The notes beneath the pieces were generated by a model that saw only the letters and a program-made list of their open reading frames with translations, was not told where the DNA came from and ran no database searches. From CAYXWM01 sp964468805 (GTDB lineage: Bacteria > Bacillota > Clostridia > Lachnospirales > WRBF01), in assembly GCA_964468805.1 (NCBI GenBank), contig CAYXWM010000050.1, positions 1 through 17,878 on the forward strand: a DNA stretch of 17,878 nt, written 5' to 3'. Below, piece by piece: positions 1 to 7,487 of this stretch. The stretch's first letter is position 1; every line of letters begins with the position of its first letter. The position numbers and the translations under genes were made by a program.

Positions 1-635
1 TCGTTATGGAACAGCAATATAGAGCCGTTCTGCAACTTCTTATGATTAACCACTCGGTTTATCTCGAAATCAACGCCTTTGTTCATCCAATCCCAACTGT
101 CCACATCCCATTGTATCGTATAATAACCCAGAGAATCGGCGGCTTCAACAACGGTATTGTTATATTCGCCAAAAGGCGGTCTGTATAAATCCATATCTAT
201 ACCTAAGAGATTTTTAACTTTTTCATGAGCGTTTTTAATTTCTGCCACATTTTGCGAAAGGCTCAATTGTGCGCCGTGGGCATGGGTGTTTCCGTGGTTT
301 CCGATATCATGACCGGCTTCAAAAATTCGTTTGACTTCCTCGGGGTATTTATCAAGCCAGTAGCCGCATAAAAAGAATGTAGCCTTAATATCTTCTTCTT
401 TTAAGATGGAAAGTAATTGGTCCGTATCATCGGCACCCCAGGCGGCATCAAAGGATAAGGATATTATTTTCTTGTCCGTTTCCACGGAATAAATGGGGAT
501 TTTTCGCTTTGTACCTGATGCCTTTGCAAAAGTCTCCAAGCTGTATGGATTTAGGGTCAGCACGCTGATTACCGCCAACAAAACCAAAACGGTGGCAGTC
601 AGCATAATTTTCTTATTAATTAAATTATCGAACAT
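1..635 (-). CDS. PdaB-like polysaccharide deacetylase, partial (C-terminus beyond window)
   Basis: This reading frame starts with ATG at 635 and stays open through 211 codons to the left edge, so the C-terminus is missing. The start is set by GGAGGG at 642-647, 6 nt upstream. Residues 9-28 form a hydrophobic signal anchor, placing the catalytic domain outside the membrane. NodB (carbohydrate esterase 4) motifs appear in order: SFDAAWG (61-67, lacking the usual second Asp), NHGNTHAH (113-120, with metal-ligand histidines), RPPFGEYN (152-159), WDVDSWDW (176-183) and LLFH (207-210). The modified first motif resembles PdaB-type sporulation deacetylases rather than the FDDG of PgdA-type enzymes. 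Members deacetylate N-acetylated sugars of peptidoglycan, and PdaB of Bacillus is needed to maintain spores. Family assignment is firm. The exact substrate and the PdaB role are inferred. Confidence 0.88.
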   Translation of the reverse strand, partial: MFDNLINKKIMLTATVLVLLAVISVLTLNPYSLETFAKASGTKRKIPIYSVETDKKIISLSFDAAWGADDTDQLLSILKEEDIKATFFLCGYWLDKYPEEVKRIFEAGHDIGNHGNTHAHGAQLSLSQNVAEIKNAHEKVKNLLGIDMDLYRPPFGEYNNTVVEAADSLGYYTIQWDVDSWDWMNKGVDFEINRVVNHKKLQNGSILLFHN

Positions 636-665
636 AACAGTCCCTCCAAATTTTTTATGCATTAT

Positions 666-694
666 AATGTATACTATTGAATTTTGGATTATAG
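666..694 (-). promoter_or_regulatory. Possible sigma-E-like promoter of the deacetylase gene
   Basis: On the minus strand TATACATT (666-673) resembles the sigma-E -10 consensus CATACANT at seven of eight positions. CTATAAT (688-694) lies 14 nt further upstream as a weak -35. The -10 is about 30 nt from the start codon. Bacillus pdaB is a mother-cell gene, so sigma-E control would fit. The match was judged by eye in A+T-rich DNA. Confidence 0.3.
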
Positions 695-856
695 ACTAGA
701 GGGGCATAACAATTTCTCTACATCATCATATAGCAGATAGTAAATTGCTTTATAGAAATATTCTTTAATAAGTTTATGGATTAATACTGGTGTGATGAGT
801 GGAAATAAGATCCTATTATGTATTTCAATCGGGTTCAATCTAAAAAAAATTTCTTA

Positions 857-885
857 TTGACATATTCAAAAATATGTGTTATGGT
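857..885 (+). promoter_or_regulatory. Sigma-A promoter of the zinc-ribbon gene
   Basis: A perfect -35 TTGACA (857-862) is followed by a 17-nt spacer and the -10 TATGGT (880-885). The predicted start at about 892 falls inside the CIRCE operator that begins at 890, the usual geometry of HrcA-repressed promoters. The mRNA would have a leader of about 107 nt. Confidence 0.7.
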
Positions 886-889
886 TTTG

Positions 890-916
890 TTAGCAATCAT
901 TAAGCGTGAGTGCTAA
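890..916 (+). promoter_or_regulatory. CIRCE operator (HrcA binding site)
   Basis: The sequence is TTAGCAATC, 9 nt, GAGTGCTAA. The CIRCE consensus is TTAGCACTC-N9-GAGTGCTAA, so one base in the left arm differs and the right arm is perfect. It overlaps the predicted transcription start. CIRCE is bound by the heat-shock repressor HrcA and normally precedes groESL and the hrcA-grpE-dnaK operon. Here it precedes a small zinc-ribbon gene. Confidence 0.88.
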
Positions 917-998
917 CAGTTTCTTCTTAGTATAATAGACTTTAATAAGTTGGTATTCATAGATTCAAGTTGCGAATAAATACGAAAGGGGGATTAAT

Positions 999-1151
999 AT
1001 GACAATACATACAGGCGGCAAGGTTGAACAATCAGGCATATATAAATGTACAAGATGTTCAAATGAAATTACGTGTGTTAAAGGTGAAACTGTACCACCT
1101 TGCAGGAAATGTAACAATACAACCTTTGTTCTAGTTAGAGCAACAAGATAG
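999..1151 (+). CDS. Small zinc-ribbon protein under CIRCE control
   Basis: This is a 50-residue protein with a strong ribosome binding site (AAAGGGGGA, 985-993) 5 nt before the ATG. It has two CXXC knuckles, C17-T-R-C20 and C35-R-K-C38, plus C26. The Gly-Ile-Tyr-Lys-Cys lead-in and PPC before the second knuckle are typical of small zinc-ribbon domains such as the one in DUF1451-type proteins. There is no signal peptide or membrane segment, so it should be cytoplasmic. It forms its own transcription unit, with promoter and CIRCE operator upstream and a terminator starting directly after the stop. The zinc ribbon is visible. A heat- or proteotoxic-stress role follows only from the operator, and the molecular function is unknown. 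Confidence 0.85.
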   Translation: MTIHTGGKVEQSGIYKCTRCSNEITCVKGETVPPCRKCNNTTFVLVRATR

Positions 1152-1152
1152 C

Positions 1153-1200
1153 AACAAAAACAGACAATTCGAATGATTTAGAATTGTCTGTTTTTGTTTT
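1153..1200 (+). terminator. Rho-independent terminator of the zinc-ribbon gene
   Basis: A 16-bp perfect stem (1155-1170 with 1181-1196) has a 10-nt loop and ends in a T-rich run. It begins 3 nt after the stop codon. Confidence 0.85.
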
Positions 1201-1259
1201 GGCTTATATACCCAAGACGGACGTCAAAGGTTAACCGGGGCAGTAATAATAGATAACTG

Positions 1260-1307
1260 AAAAAAAAGACCTTGGAACCTTCATTGATAAAGTTCACAAG
1301 GTCTTTC
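1260..1307 (-). terminator. Terminator downstream of leuB
   Basis: Read on the minus strand, about 14 bp pair (1265-1278 with 1292-1306, one bulged base) and are followed by a run of T, seen as A at 1260-1267 on the plus strand. It lies about 10-50 nt past the leuB stop and ends the leucine cluster. The plus strand is also T-rich beyond the stem, so it may work both ways. Confidence 0.75.
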
Positions 1308-1315
1308 TTTTATTA

Positions 1316-2386
1316 TTATACCAAAATATTTTCGCAGATTGCATTGCCCATTTCGCTTGTGCTTACCAATTTCATACCTTCGGACATGATGTCTTTGGTA
1401 CGGATGTTTTGGTTAAGAACTTTGTTAACCGCATCTTCAATAACTTGAGCTTCGTCAAGGAGGTTGAAGGAATGGTTAAGCATCATTGCACAGGAAAGAA
1501 TGGTGGCTATGGGGTTAGCAATACCTTTTCCTGCGATGTCGGGAGCAGAACCGTGGATAGGCTCGTACATACCCAATTTGGAAGCTCCCAAGCTAGCAGA
1601 AGGCAACATGCCGATAGAGCCGGTTAACATGCTTGTTTCGTCGGAGAGAATGTCACCAAACATATTGTTTGCAACGATAACGTCAAATTGTTTGGGGTCA
1701 CGGATAAGTTGCATAGCAGCGTTGTCAACCAGCATATTGGAGTATTCCACGTCCGGGAAATCTTTTGCAAGTTTTTGCATAACTTCACGCCAAAGTCTGG
1801 AAGATTCCAAAACGTTTGCTTTGTCTATGCTGCAAAGTTTTTTCTTACGGTTTTGAGCGGCTTTAAAAGCAACCAGACCTATGCGTTCAACTTCTTCAAC
1901 AGAGTATTGCTCGGTATCGTAGGCGGTTTGTCCGTCTTCGTAACGTCCGCGTTCACCGAAATAGATACCGCCGGTTAATTCACGAACGGTAAGTATATTA
2001 AAACCGCCGGCAACTATTTCTGCTTTCAAAGGACAGCCGTCAATTAAAGCAGGATAGAAAATGGCCGGGCGAAGATTAGCGTAAAGTTTAAGAGCGGAAC
2101 GAATTTGGAGCAGAGCCTTTTCGGGTCTTAAATGACCGGGAAGAGTATCCCATTTTTCGCCGCCTACAGCACCCAAAAGAACGCTGTCGGATTTTAAGGC
2201 TGTTTCAAGGGTATGATCCGGAAGCGGAGTGCCGTATTGGTCGTAAGCACAACCGCCCATAGGTACTTCTGTAAAATTAAAGCTGTGATTAAAGCGTTTG
2301 CCCACAGCGTTTAAAACCTTAACACCTTCTGCTACTATCTCGGGGCCTATACCGTCGCCGGGAATTACAGTAATATTAAAATCCAT
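1316..2386 (-). CDS. leuB: 3-isopropylmalate dehydrogenase
   Basis: This cytoplasmic enzyme of leucine synthesis oxidises and decarboxylates 3-isopropylmalate to 2-oxoisocaproate with NAD+. The protein has 356 residues, the normal full length. Visible family signatures are GDGIGPE (10-16), GAVGG (72-76), substrate arginines around R96 and R106, VRELTGGIYFGERG (134-147), K189 and the metal-binding aspartates D221, D245 and D249 in VDNAAMQ and FGDILSDE. The NAD-binding segment EPIHGSAPDIAGKGIANP spans 275-292. It is the last leu gene, separated from DUF2284 by 194 nt that hold a candidate promoter and an inverted repeat, so it may be transcribed separately. The ribosome binding site is weak. 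The identification is secure. Confidence 0.97.
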   Translation of the reverse strand: MDFNITVIPGDGIGPEIVAEGVKVLNAVGKRFNHSFNFTEVPMGGCAYDQYGTPLPDHTLETALKSDSVLLGAVGGEKWDTLPGHLRPEKALLQIRSALKLYANLRPAIFYPALIDGCPLKAEIVAGGFNILTVRELTGGIYFGERGRYEDGQTAYDTEQYSVEEVERIGLVAFKAAQNRKKKLCSIDKANVLESSRLWREVMQKLAKDFPDVEYSNMLVDNAAMQLIRDPKQFDVIVANNMFGDILSDETSMLTGSIGMLPSASLGASKLGMYEPIHGSAPDIAGKGIANPIATILSCAMMLNHSFNLLDEAQVIEDAVNKVLNQNIRTKDIMSEGMKLVSTSEMGNAICENILV

Positions 2387-2420
2387 AGTTAACCAACTTT
2401 CTATACCTATTGTTATTTTG

Positions 2421-2458
2421 GTAAACGCTGAAAAAAGTTAAGCAAGACAAGCGTTTAC
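2421..2458 (-). promoter_or_regulatory. Inverted repeat over the leuB transcription start, candidate operator
   Basis: GTAAACGCT (2421-2429) and AGCGTTTAC (2450-2458) form a perfect 9-bp inverted repeat with a 20-nt spacer. On the minus strand it begins directly after the candidate -10 and covers the expected start site. I do not recognise the regulator. The repeat could also fold as an RNA hairpin in the leader. Confidence 0.45.
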
Positions 2459-2486
2459 TTTATAATTATAACTTGAAACAAAACAA
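2459..2486 (-). promoter_or_regulatory. Candidate leuB promoter
   Basis: On the minus strand TTGTTT (2481-2486), a 16-nt spacer and TATAAA (2459-2464) make a reasonable sigma-A promoter. Transcription would start near 2452, inside the adjoining inverted repeat. Confidence 0.4.
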
Positions 2487-2580
2487 GCCGATTTTTGATT
2501 TCTAAACGGAACAGGTCTGTTTTAAAGTTAACCGGTTATATATTAATTATGTATTTAATCAAAGATTTAATCCCATATAA

Positions 2581-3072
2581 CTACTCAACAAGGATTATGC
2601 CATAATGATTTTGTACTTCGCCTTTTTCCATGAGAGTTTGTATTTCATAGCCGTTTGCTCTGACGGTAGCGAAAACGTCAATACCGCAGGCTTCTGCTGA
2701 AGGAATAATCTGTCCTTGAAAATTACAGCGTTCCGGATTACATTTGGCACATTTTTGGCAAGGACCGCTGCCAAAGCCCATAACCTTATAATAACCGTCC
2801 AAAAACAAATCCCTTGCAATTTTGGAAACAAGCGGAGAGACTAGGCCCATTTCGTGGCAGCGAATAAGGATAGCGTATTCAAAACAGTTAATCATTTCTT
2901 GGGTTTCTTTCCAAGTAGGTGTCTTTGGTGGGCAGTAGTGACTTTTGCCATAAGCTGCGCAGCCGAATTGACAACGATAAACTGTCCATGGAGCCGTGGA
3001 AATTGTTTTTGCATCAATTTTAACGGCTAAATCGGAGCCATCTTCTTTTAGTTGTCTTAAATATTTTTCCAT
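2581..3072 (-). CDS. DUF2284 cysteine-rich metal-binding protein
   Basis: This 163-residue protein matches the DUF2284 pattern of predicted metal-binding proteins. An N-terminal cluster has C34-x3-C38 and C47 in a YCPPKTPTW context. A ferredoxin-like cluster C105-x2-C108-x2-C111-x4-C116 follows, in GPCQKCAKCNPERC. After it comes the family's EACGIDV segment (127-133). C63, C72 and C129 are extra. No membrane segment is seen. The start is fixed by AGGAGG at 3081-3086, 8 nt upstream. The cysteine spacing suggests an iron-sulfur cluster, but no reaction is established for the family. It lies between leuD and leuB on the same strand, although a hairpin terminator after leuD and a possible extended -10 (TGTATAAT, near 3170-3177) suggest its own transcript. 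Confidence 0.85.
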   Translation of the reverse strand: MEKYLRQLKEDGSDLAVKIDAKTISTAPWTVYRCQFGCAAYGKSHYCPPKTPTWKETQEMINCFEYAILIRCHEMGLVSPLVSKIARDLFLDGYYKVMGFGSGPCQKCAKCNPERCNFQGQIIPSAEACGIDVFATVRANGYEIQTLMEKGEVQNHYGIILVE

Positions 3073-3184
3073 TCGACTTACCTCCTAAATAAATTCCCGT
3101 CCGTAAAACGTAATTGGGTTTTATTTTTAATGATATATCAGTTATATGGAGGGGTGAACGATAATGGAATTGCATTATACACGG

Positions 3185-3220
3185 ACAAAAAACATTGGAA
3201 AATAGACCAATGTTTTTTGT
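3185..3220 (-). terminator. Terminator downstream of leuD (possibly bidirectional)
   Basis: A 13-14 bp perfect stem (3185-3198 with 3207-3220) encloses an 8-nt loop. Both arms carry A/T runs, so a U-rich 3' arm exists in either direction. It starts about 20 nt after the leuD stop. Confidence 0.65.
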
Positions 3221-3240
3221 TTTGCTTCGTAAGAAGCTAA

Positions 3241-3726
3241 TTATTTATTTTGCAGGCTTTTGATTAAACCGCCGGCACGAATAATATCACGAACAAATTC
3301 CGGGAATTCGGTTGCTTGGAAAGTTTTGCCGGAGTTAACGAGGGTAATTGTAGCGTCAACAAGGTTTACTTTAACTTGTTCGCCGTCTGCAATTGCTTCT
3401 GCCGCTTCGGGGCATTCCAAGATGGGAAGACCGATATTGATAGCGTTGCGGTAGAAAATTCTGGCAAAGCTTTTTGCGATAACGCAGGAGATGCCGGAAG
3501 CTTTGATGGAGATGGGAGCGTGTTCACGGGAAGAACCGCAACCGAAGTTAAAGCCGGCAACCATAATGTCGCCTTCTTTTACACGGTTAACAAAGGTGTT
3601 GTCCAAATCCTCCATACAGTGAGCGGCCAATTCTTTTTCGTTTATAGTATTAAGGTAGCGTGCGGGGATAATAACGTCGGTGTCAACGTTGTCTCCGTAC
3701 TTGAATACATTACCTGTAAATTCCAT
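3241..3726 (-). CDS. leuD: 3-isopropylmalate dehydratase small subunit
   Basis: This is the swivel-domain subunit that joins LeuC to form isopropylmalate isomerase, which converts 2- to 3-isopropylmalate. The protein has 161 residues, the short form typical of clostridia and archaea. Key segments are NVDTDVIIPARYL (13-25), the substrate-binding loop GCGSSREHAP (62-71) and SFARIFYRNAINIGLP (86-101). A strong AAGGAGGT lies just upstream of the start. It follows leuC by 124 nt, a gap containing short GC hairpins (for example AGCGAA/TTCGCT), and is probably co-transcribed with it. Identification is secure. Confidence 0.97.
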   Translation of the reverse strand: MEFTGNVFKYGDNVDTDVIIPARYLNTINEKELAAHCMEDLDNTFVNRVKEGDIMVAGFNFGCGSSREHAPISIKASGISCVIAKSFARIFYRNAINIGLPILECPEAAEAIADGEQVKVNLVDATITLVNSGKTFQATEFPEFVRDIIRAGGLIKSLQNK

Positions 3727-3850
3727 TTGAGTACCTCCTTATGGGTGTCCCGAAAGACCCGGGGCAGAAGCGAATCCTCTCACCCAATCTTTCGCTTATA
3801 TCTTATAATAATTGATTTGTACATCCGTACATTCAAAATAAATTCAGGTA

Positions 3851-5113
3851 TTACATTACATTATCGGGTGTGCAGATATATCCTGCGATTGCGGACGCAG
3901 CAGCTACTTCCGGAGAAGATAAGTATACTTTGGAATCAATATGACCCATACGGCCGATAAAGTTGCGGTTGGTTGTGGAAACGGCTACTTCGCCTTCTGC
4001 CAAAATACCCATGTGACCGCCCAAGCAGGGGCCGCAAGTAGGAGTGGAGATTACACATCCTGCATCAATGAAGATGTTGAATAATCCTTCATTAAGAGCT
4101 TGTTTGTAAATTTCCATGGAGGCAGGGAAGAAGATAACTCTTACGCCGTCGGCAACTTTTTTGCCTTTAAGGATTTCAGCCGCTCTGCGTAAGTCGGAAA
4201 TTCTGCCGTTTGTACAGGAACCGATAACAACTTGGTCTACTTTAATTTTGGGTAAATTTTCAACCAATTCGGTGTTGTCCGGTAAGCTGGGCATGGAAAC
4301 GGTAGCTTTGATGTCGCTTAAATTAATGTCGAATACTTGGTCGTAAACTGCATCCGGGTCTGCTGTGGAAGCAACATAGTCACGGTTTACACGGCCGGTA
4401 ATGTATTCGATGGTTTTTTCGTCTACCGGGAAGATACCGTTTTTGGCACCGGCTTCGATAGCCATGTTTGCAATGGTGAAACGGTCGTCTATGCTAAGGG
4501 AGCTGACGCCTTCGCCCATGTATTCCATGGATTTGTATAAGGCACCGTCAACGCCGATTTTGCCGATTATATGAAGGATAACGTCTTTGCCGCCTATCCA
4601 TTTGTTTAATTTGCCGGTAAGGTTGAATTTGATTGCAGAAGGAACTTTAAACCAAGCTTTGCCGGTAGCCATGCCTGCCGCCAAGTCAGTGGAACCCACG
4701 CCTGTTGAGAAAGTACCCAAAGCACCGTAAGTACAGGTATGAGAATCGGCTCCGATGCAAAGTTCGCCGGGAGCAACCAAGCCTTTTTCGGGTAACAGGG
4801 CGTGTTCTATACCCATTTGTCCTACGTCAAAGAAATTGGTAATGTTGTGTTTGTGTGCAAAATCACGGCTGATCTTGCATTGTTGAGCGGATTTGATGTC
4901 TTTGTTGGGTGTAAAGTGGTCAAGGACTATGGCAATACCGTCTTTGTTGTAAACGCTTTCAAAGCCTGCTTTTTCGAACTCGGAAATTGCAACCGGAGTT
5001 GTAACGTCGTTGCCCAGTGCCATATCTAAATTAGCCATGATTAATTGTCCGGCTTCTACTTTTTCCAGTCCTGCTTTTCGTGCCAAGATTTTTTGGCTCA
5101 TTGTCATTCCCAT
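3851..5113 (-). CDS. leuC: 3-isopropylmalate dehydratase large subunit
   Basis: This aconitase-family subunit carries the [4Fe-4S] cluster of isopropylmalate isomerase. The protein has 420 residues, the short LeuC class that pairs with a short LeuD, rather than the roughly 465-residue enterobacterial class. Cluster ligands are C300 (IGSCTNGR) and C360 and C363 (TPTCGPCLGG). GADSHTCTYGALGTFSTGVGSTD spans 121-143, and NRNFIGRMG near residue 382 is also typical. The start at 5113 is supported by AAGGAG 9 nt upstream. A second Met at residue 5 is possible but less well placed. It follows leuA after a 284-nt gap with a long hairpin, so its expression may be set separately from leuA. Confidence 0.97.
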   Translation of the reverse strand: MGMTMSQKILARKAGLEKVEAGQLIMANLDMALGNDVTTPVAISEFEKAGFESVYNKDGIAIVLDHFTPNKDIKSAQQCKISRDFAHKHNITNFFDVGQMGIEHALLPEKGLVAPGELCIGADSHTCTYGALGTFSTGVGSTDLAAGMATGKAWFKVPSAIKFNLTGKLNKWIGGKDVILHIIGKIGVDGALYKSMEYMGEGVSSLSIDDRFTIANMAIEAGAKNGIFPVDEKTIEYITGRVNRDYVASTADPDAVYDQVFDINLSDIKATVSMPSLPDNTELVENLPKIKVDQVVIGSCTNGRISDLRRAAEILKGKKVADGVRVIFFPASMEIYKQALNEGLFNIFIDAGCVISTPTCGPCLGGHMGILAEGEVAVSTTNRNFIGRMGHIDSKVYLSSPEVAAASAIAGYICTPDNVM

Positions 5114-5156
5114 GTAAGTTCTCCTTCCGTTTTGTTACGATGTGATATAAATTACA

Positions 5157-5296
5157 TTGAGGGATATGGGATTCCCTCTTACTCCCTTTTAATATATATA
5201 AACAGTTGAGTTAAAAAGGATTTTTCATTTTAATAGGGTTCAAACTTAGAGGGATAAAACCTTTTTCATAGGCTGAAAAAAGGTTTTATCCCTCAA
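5157..5296 (-). promoter_or_regulatory. leuC 5' region: long hairpin with alternative pairing
   Basis: An 18-bp perfect stem (5249-5266 with 5277-5294) extends to about 20 bp with one bulged A and a 5-nt loop. No U-tract follows on either strand, so it is not a standard terminator. On the minus strand its first arm contains TTGAGGGATA (5287-5296), which can instead pair with TATCCCTCAA (5157-5166), about 45 nt before the leuC start. The two pairings exclude each other. Function unknown; it could be an attenuator-like switch or an mRNA-stabilising stem. Confidence 0.45.
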
Positions 5297-5397
5297 GTTC
5301 CCTCTCTCCAATAAAGCCTAACATAGAAATTACTTTGTTTACATTGAGTTGATTTAGCCCGCTTTTTTGTAAACAGCGGTTATTGTGCTCTGCATAA

Positions 5398-6903
5398 TTA
5401 TATAGACATTAATTTGTTTATACCGTTTAAGTATGCACGAATACTGGCTTCGATTATGTCGGTGGAAAGACCTCTGCCGGTTACGGTTTCGCCGCCGTTA
5501 CGTAATTTAACGATAACTTCGCCCAGAGCGTCCTCGCCTTGAGTTATGGAGCGGATTTGATAGTCTTCCATGACCAATTCTTTGTTGACCATACGATTGA
5601 TGGCGTTAAATGCCGCATCAATGGGACCGTCGCCCATACAGGCCTCTTCGGTTTCTTCGCCGTCTTTGGTTAATCTTACAACGGCGGTGGCAGGAATGGT
5701 ATTGCCGGCTGTGGCGATAAAGCGAACAAAGTTGTATTGAGATGCAGTGATAACCTGTTCTTTACTGCCCACCAGAGCAACTATATCGTCGTCGGTAACG
5801 GTTTTTTTGCGGTCTGCCAGAGCTTTGAAGCGTTCAAACAATTTGGTGATTTTTTCCGGTGTCATGGTATAGCCCAGTTCGTTCAAGCGGTCTTCAAAGG
5901 CATGACGGCCGGAGTGTTTTCCCAGCACCATTTTGTTTTGAGGTATACCTATATCCTCAGGCGTCATGATTTCATAAGTACTCTTATTGGCCATTACCCC
6001 GTGTTGATGTATGCCGGACTCATGGGCAAAGGCGTTTGCACCGATAATGGGCTTGGTGGGAGCCGGTTGTTGACCGATAATGGAAGAAACCAATCTGCTT
6101 GTGGAGTAAATTTTTTGGGTCTTAATGTTTGTTTCTAATTTATAATAATCTTTTCTTGTGTTCAATGCCATAACAATTTCTTCCAATGCGGCATTACCTG
6201 CACGTTCGCCCAAACCGTTTACAGTACATTCAACCTGTCTTGCTCCCGCTTGGATTGCGGCAAGTGAATTGGCTACACCCATGCCCAAGTCGTTGTGGCA
6301 ATGTACGGAGATATCAACCTTATCCGCATTTGGGATTCCGTTCTTTATGTATTCAACCAAGCTGAACATTTCCATGGGAGTGGCATAACCCACGGTGTCG
6401 GGAATATTGATAACGGTAGCACCGTTTTCGATGGCGGTTTTATAAGCACGCAACAAGAATTCGCGGTCACTCCTGGAAGCGTCTTCCGCGGAAAATTCAA
6501 TGTCGTCGCATTTGCTTTTTGCTAACTTAATCAATTCGGCAATTCTGTCTAAAACTTGATCGCGGCTCATTTTAAGCTTGTATTCCATATGCAAATCGGA
6601 TGTTGCGATAAAGGTATGAATTCTGGGATGGGCGGCTGTTTTTACCGCATCATAGGCTGTTAAAATGTCTTTATCGACCAAGCGTGCCAAACTTGCAACT
6701 TTAGCGTTTTTAATGGTGTCCGCAATGGAGCGAACTGATTCAAAATCGCCTTTTGATGAAATTGCAAAGCCGGCTTCTATAATATCAACTTGCAAGCTTT
6801 CCAACTTTCTTGCCACTTCCAGTTTTTCTTCTATATCCATACTGCAACCGGGAGACTGCTCGCCGTCACGCAGGGTCGTATCAAAGATTTTGATTTTCTC
6901 CAT
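5398..6903 (-). CDS. leuA: 2-isopropylmalate synthase
   Basis: This is the first committed step of leucine synthesis, condensing acetyl-CoA with 2-oxoisovalerate. I place the start at the ATG at 6903 (500 residues), where GGAGGT (6908-6913) is well spaced and the protein begins with the usual MEKIKIFDTTLRDGEQSPG. An upstream in-frame ATG at 6945 would add 15 residues but has no good ribosome binding site. The TIM-barrel catalytic domain carries the metal ligands in TLRDGEQ and the HCHNDLG motif, followed by NGLGERAGNAALEE. The C-terminal 120 or so residues form a complete LeuA allosteric dimer domain, so leucine feedback inhibition is expected. It leads the leu cluster. Confidence 0.96.
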   Translation of the reverse strand: MEKIKIFDTTLRDGEQSPGCSMDIEEKLEVARKLESLQVDIIEAGFAISSKGDFESVRSIADTIKNAKVASLARLVDKDILTAYDAVKTAAHPRIHTFIATSDLHMEYKLKMSRDQVLDRIAELIKLAKSKCDDIEFSAEDASRSDREFLLRAYKTAIENGATVINIPDTVGYATPMEMFSLVEYIKNGIPNADKVDISVHCHNDLGMGVANSLAAIQAGARQVECTVNGLGERAGNAALEEIVMALNTRKDYYKLETNIKTQKIYSTSRLVSSIIGQQPAPTKPIIGANAFAHESGIHQHGVMANKSTYEIMTPEDIGIPQNKMVLGKHSGRHAFEDRLNELGYTMTPEKITKLFERFKALADRKKTVTDDDIVALVGSKEQVITASQYNFVRFIATAGNTIPATAVVRLTKDGEETEEACMGDGPIDAAFNAINRMVNKELVMEDYQIRSITQGEDALGEVIVKLRNGGETVTGRGLSTDIIEASIRAYLNGINKLMSI

Positions 6904-7241
6904 AATAACCTCCGTAAGTAGTATTTTACTGTCCTTTTTAAGCATAGATGTTCCGAAATTCTTTAGTTGTCGCCGCTTTACCGGCGGTGAATTATGCCAA
7001 AATAATTTGGTTTAAAGAAAGTGAATTAGGTTGCCGCCAATAAAGTTTAATTAACGTCGCAACTATCTTGATTTTTAAAAAGGAAAGTATAGCGGTCTAA
7101 ATTAAAATGTACCAAAATCAAATGTAATCAGCCCTTGAAGCATTGGCTGAGTTATAATGGATTTTAGTTTTATTAAAGTTAAACCGATATATCAGGCAGT
7201 AAACAAGAACTTTGTACTGACTATAAAATTAGTAATACAGT

Positions 7242-7270
7242 ATTATAACACATAAAACTTAATATCAAGA
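7242..7270 (-). promoter_or_regulatory. Candidate leuA promoter
   Basis: On the minus strand TGTTATAAT (7242-7250) is an extended -10 with a perfect TATAAT (7242-7247). TTGATA upstream (7263-7268) serves as a -35 with a short 15-nt spacer. The resulting leader is about 330 nt. Confidence 0.4.
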
Positions 7271-7487
7271 ATAAAATCGGGGGCTTTGGGTTGATTATAA
7301 AAAAATCTTATAAATTTCAGTGGGTGAAGTGAAAAAAATACATATATGTTGTTAAGATTGCATAAAAAATAGTTAGAAACCTACGGCAGCTTGTGAAAAT
7401 TTCGGAATATAGAATAAAATATAACCAAAAATCCAATGCAAATTAGCTTTAGGGTAAATAAGGAAAACTCGAATTGTAAAAATTAAA

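Noticed and set aside
3316..3960. A 214-codon plus-strand open frame opposite leuD and leuC
   Set aside because: It is antisense to two clear enzyme genes and crosses their intergenic gap, with low-complexity composition and no family resemblance.
6904..7260. Possible leucine T-box leader upstream of leuA
   Set aside because: The conserved T-box core and a following terminator are not present on the minus strand. CACCGCCGGTAAAGCGGCG is only a short GC hairpin.
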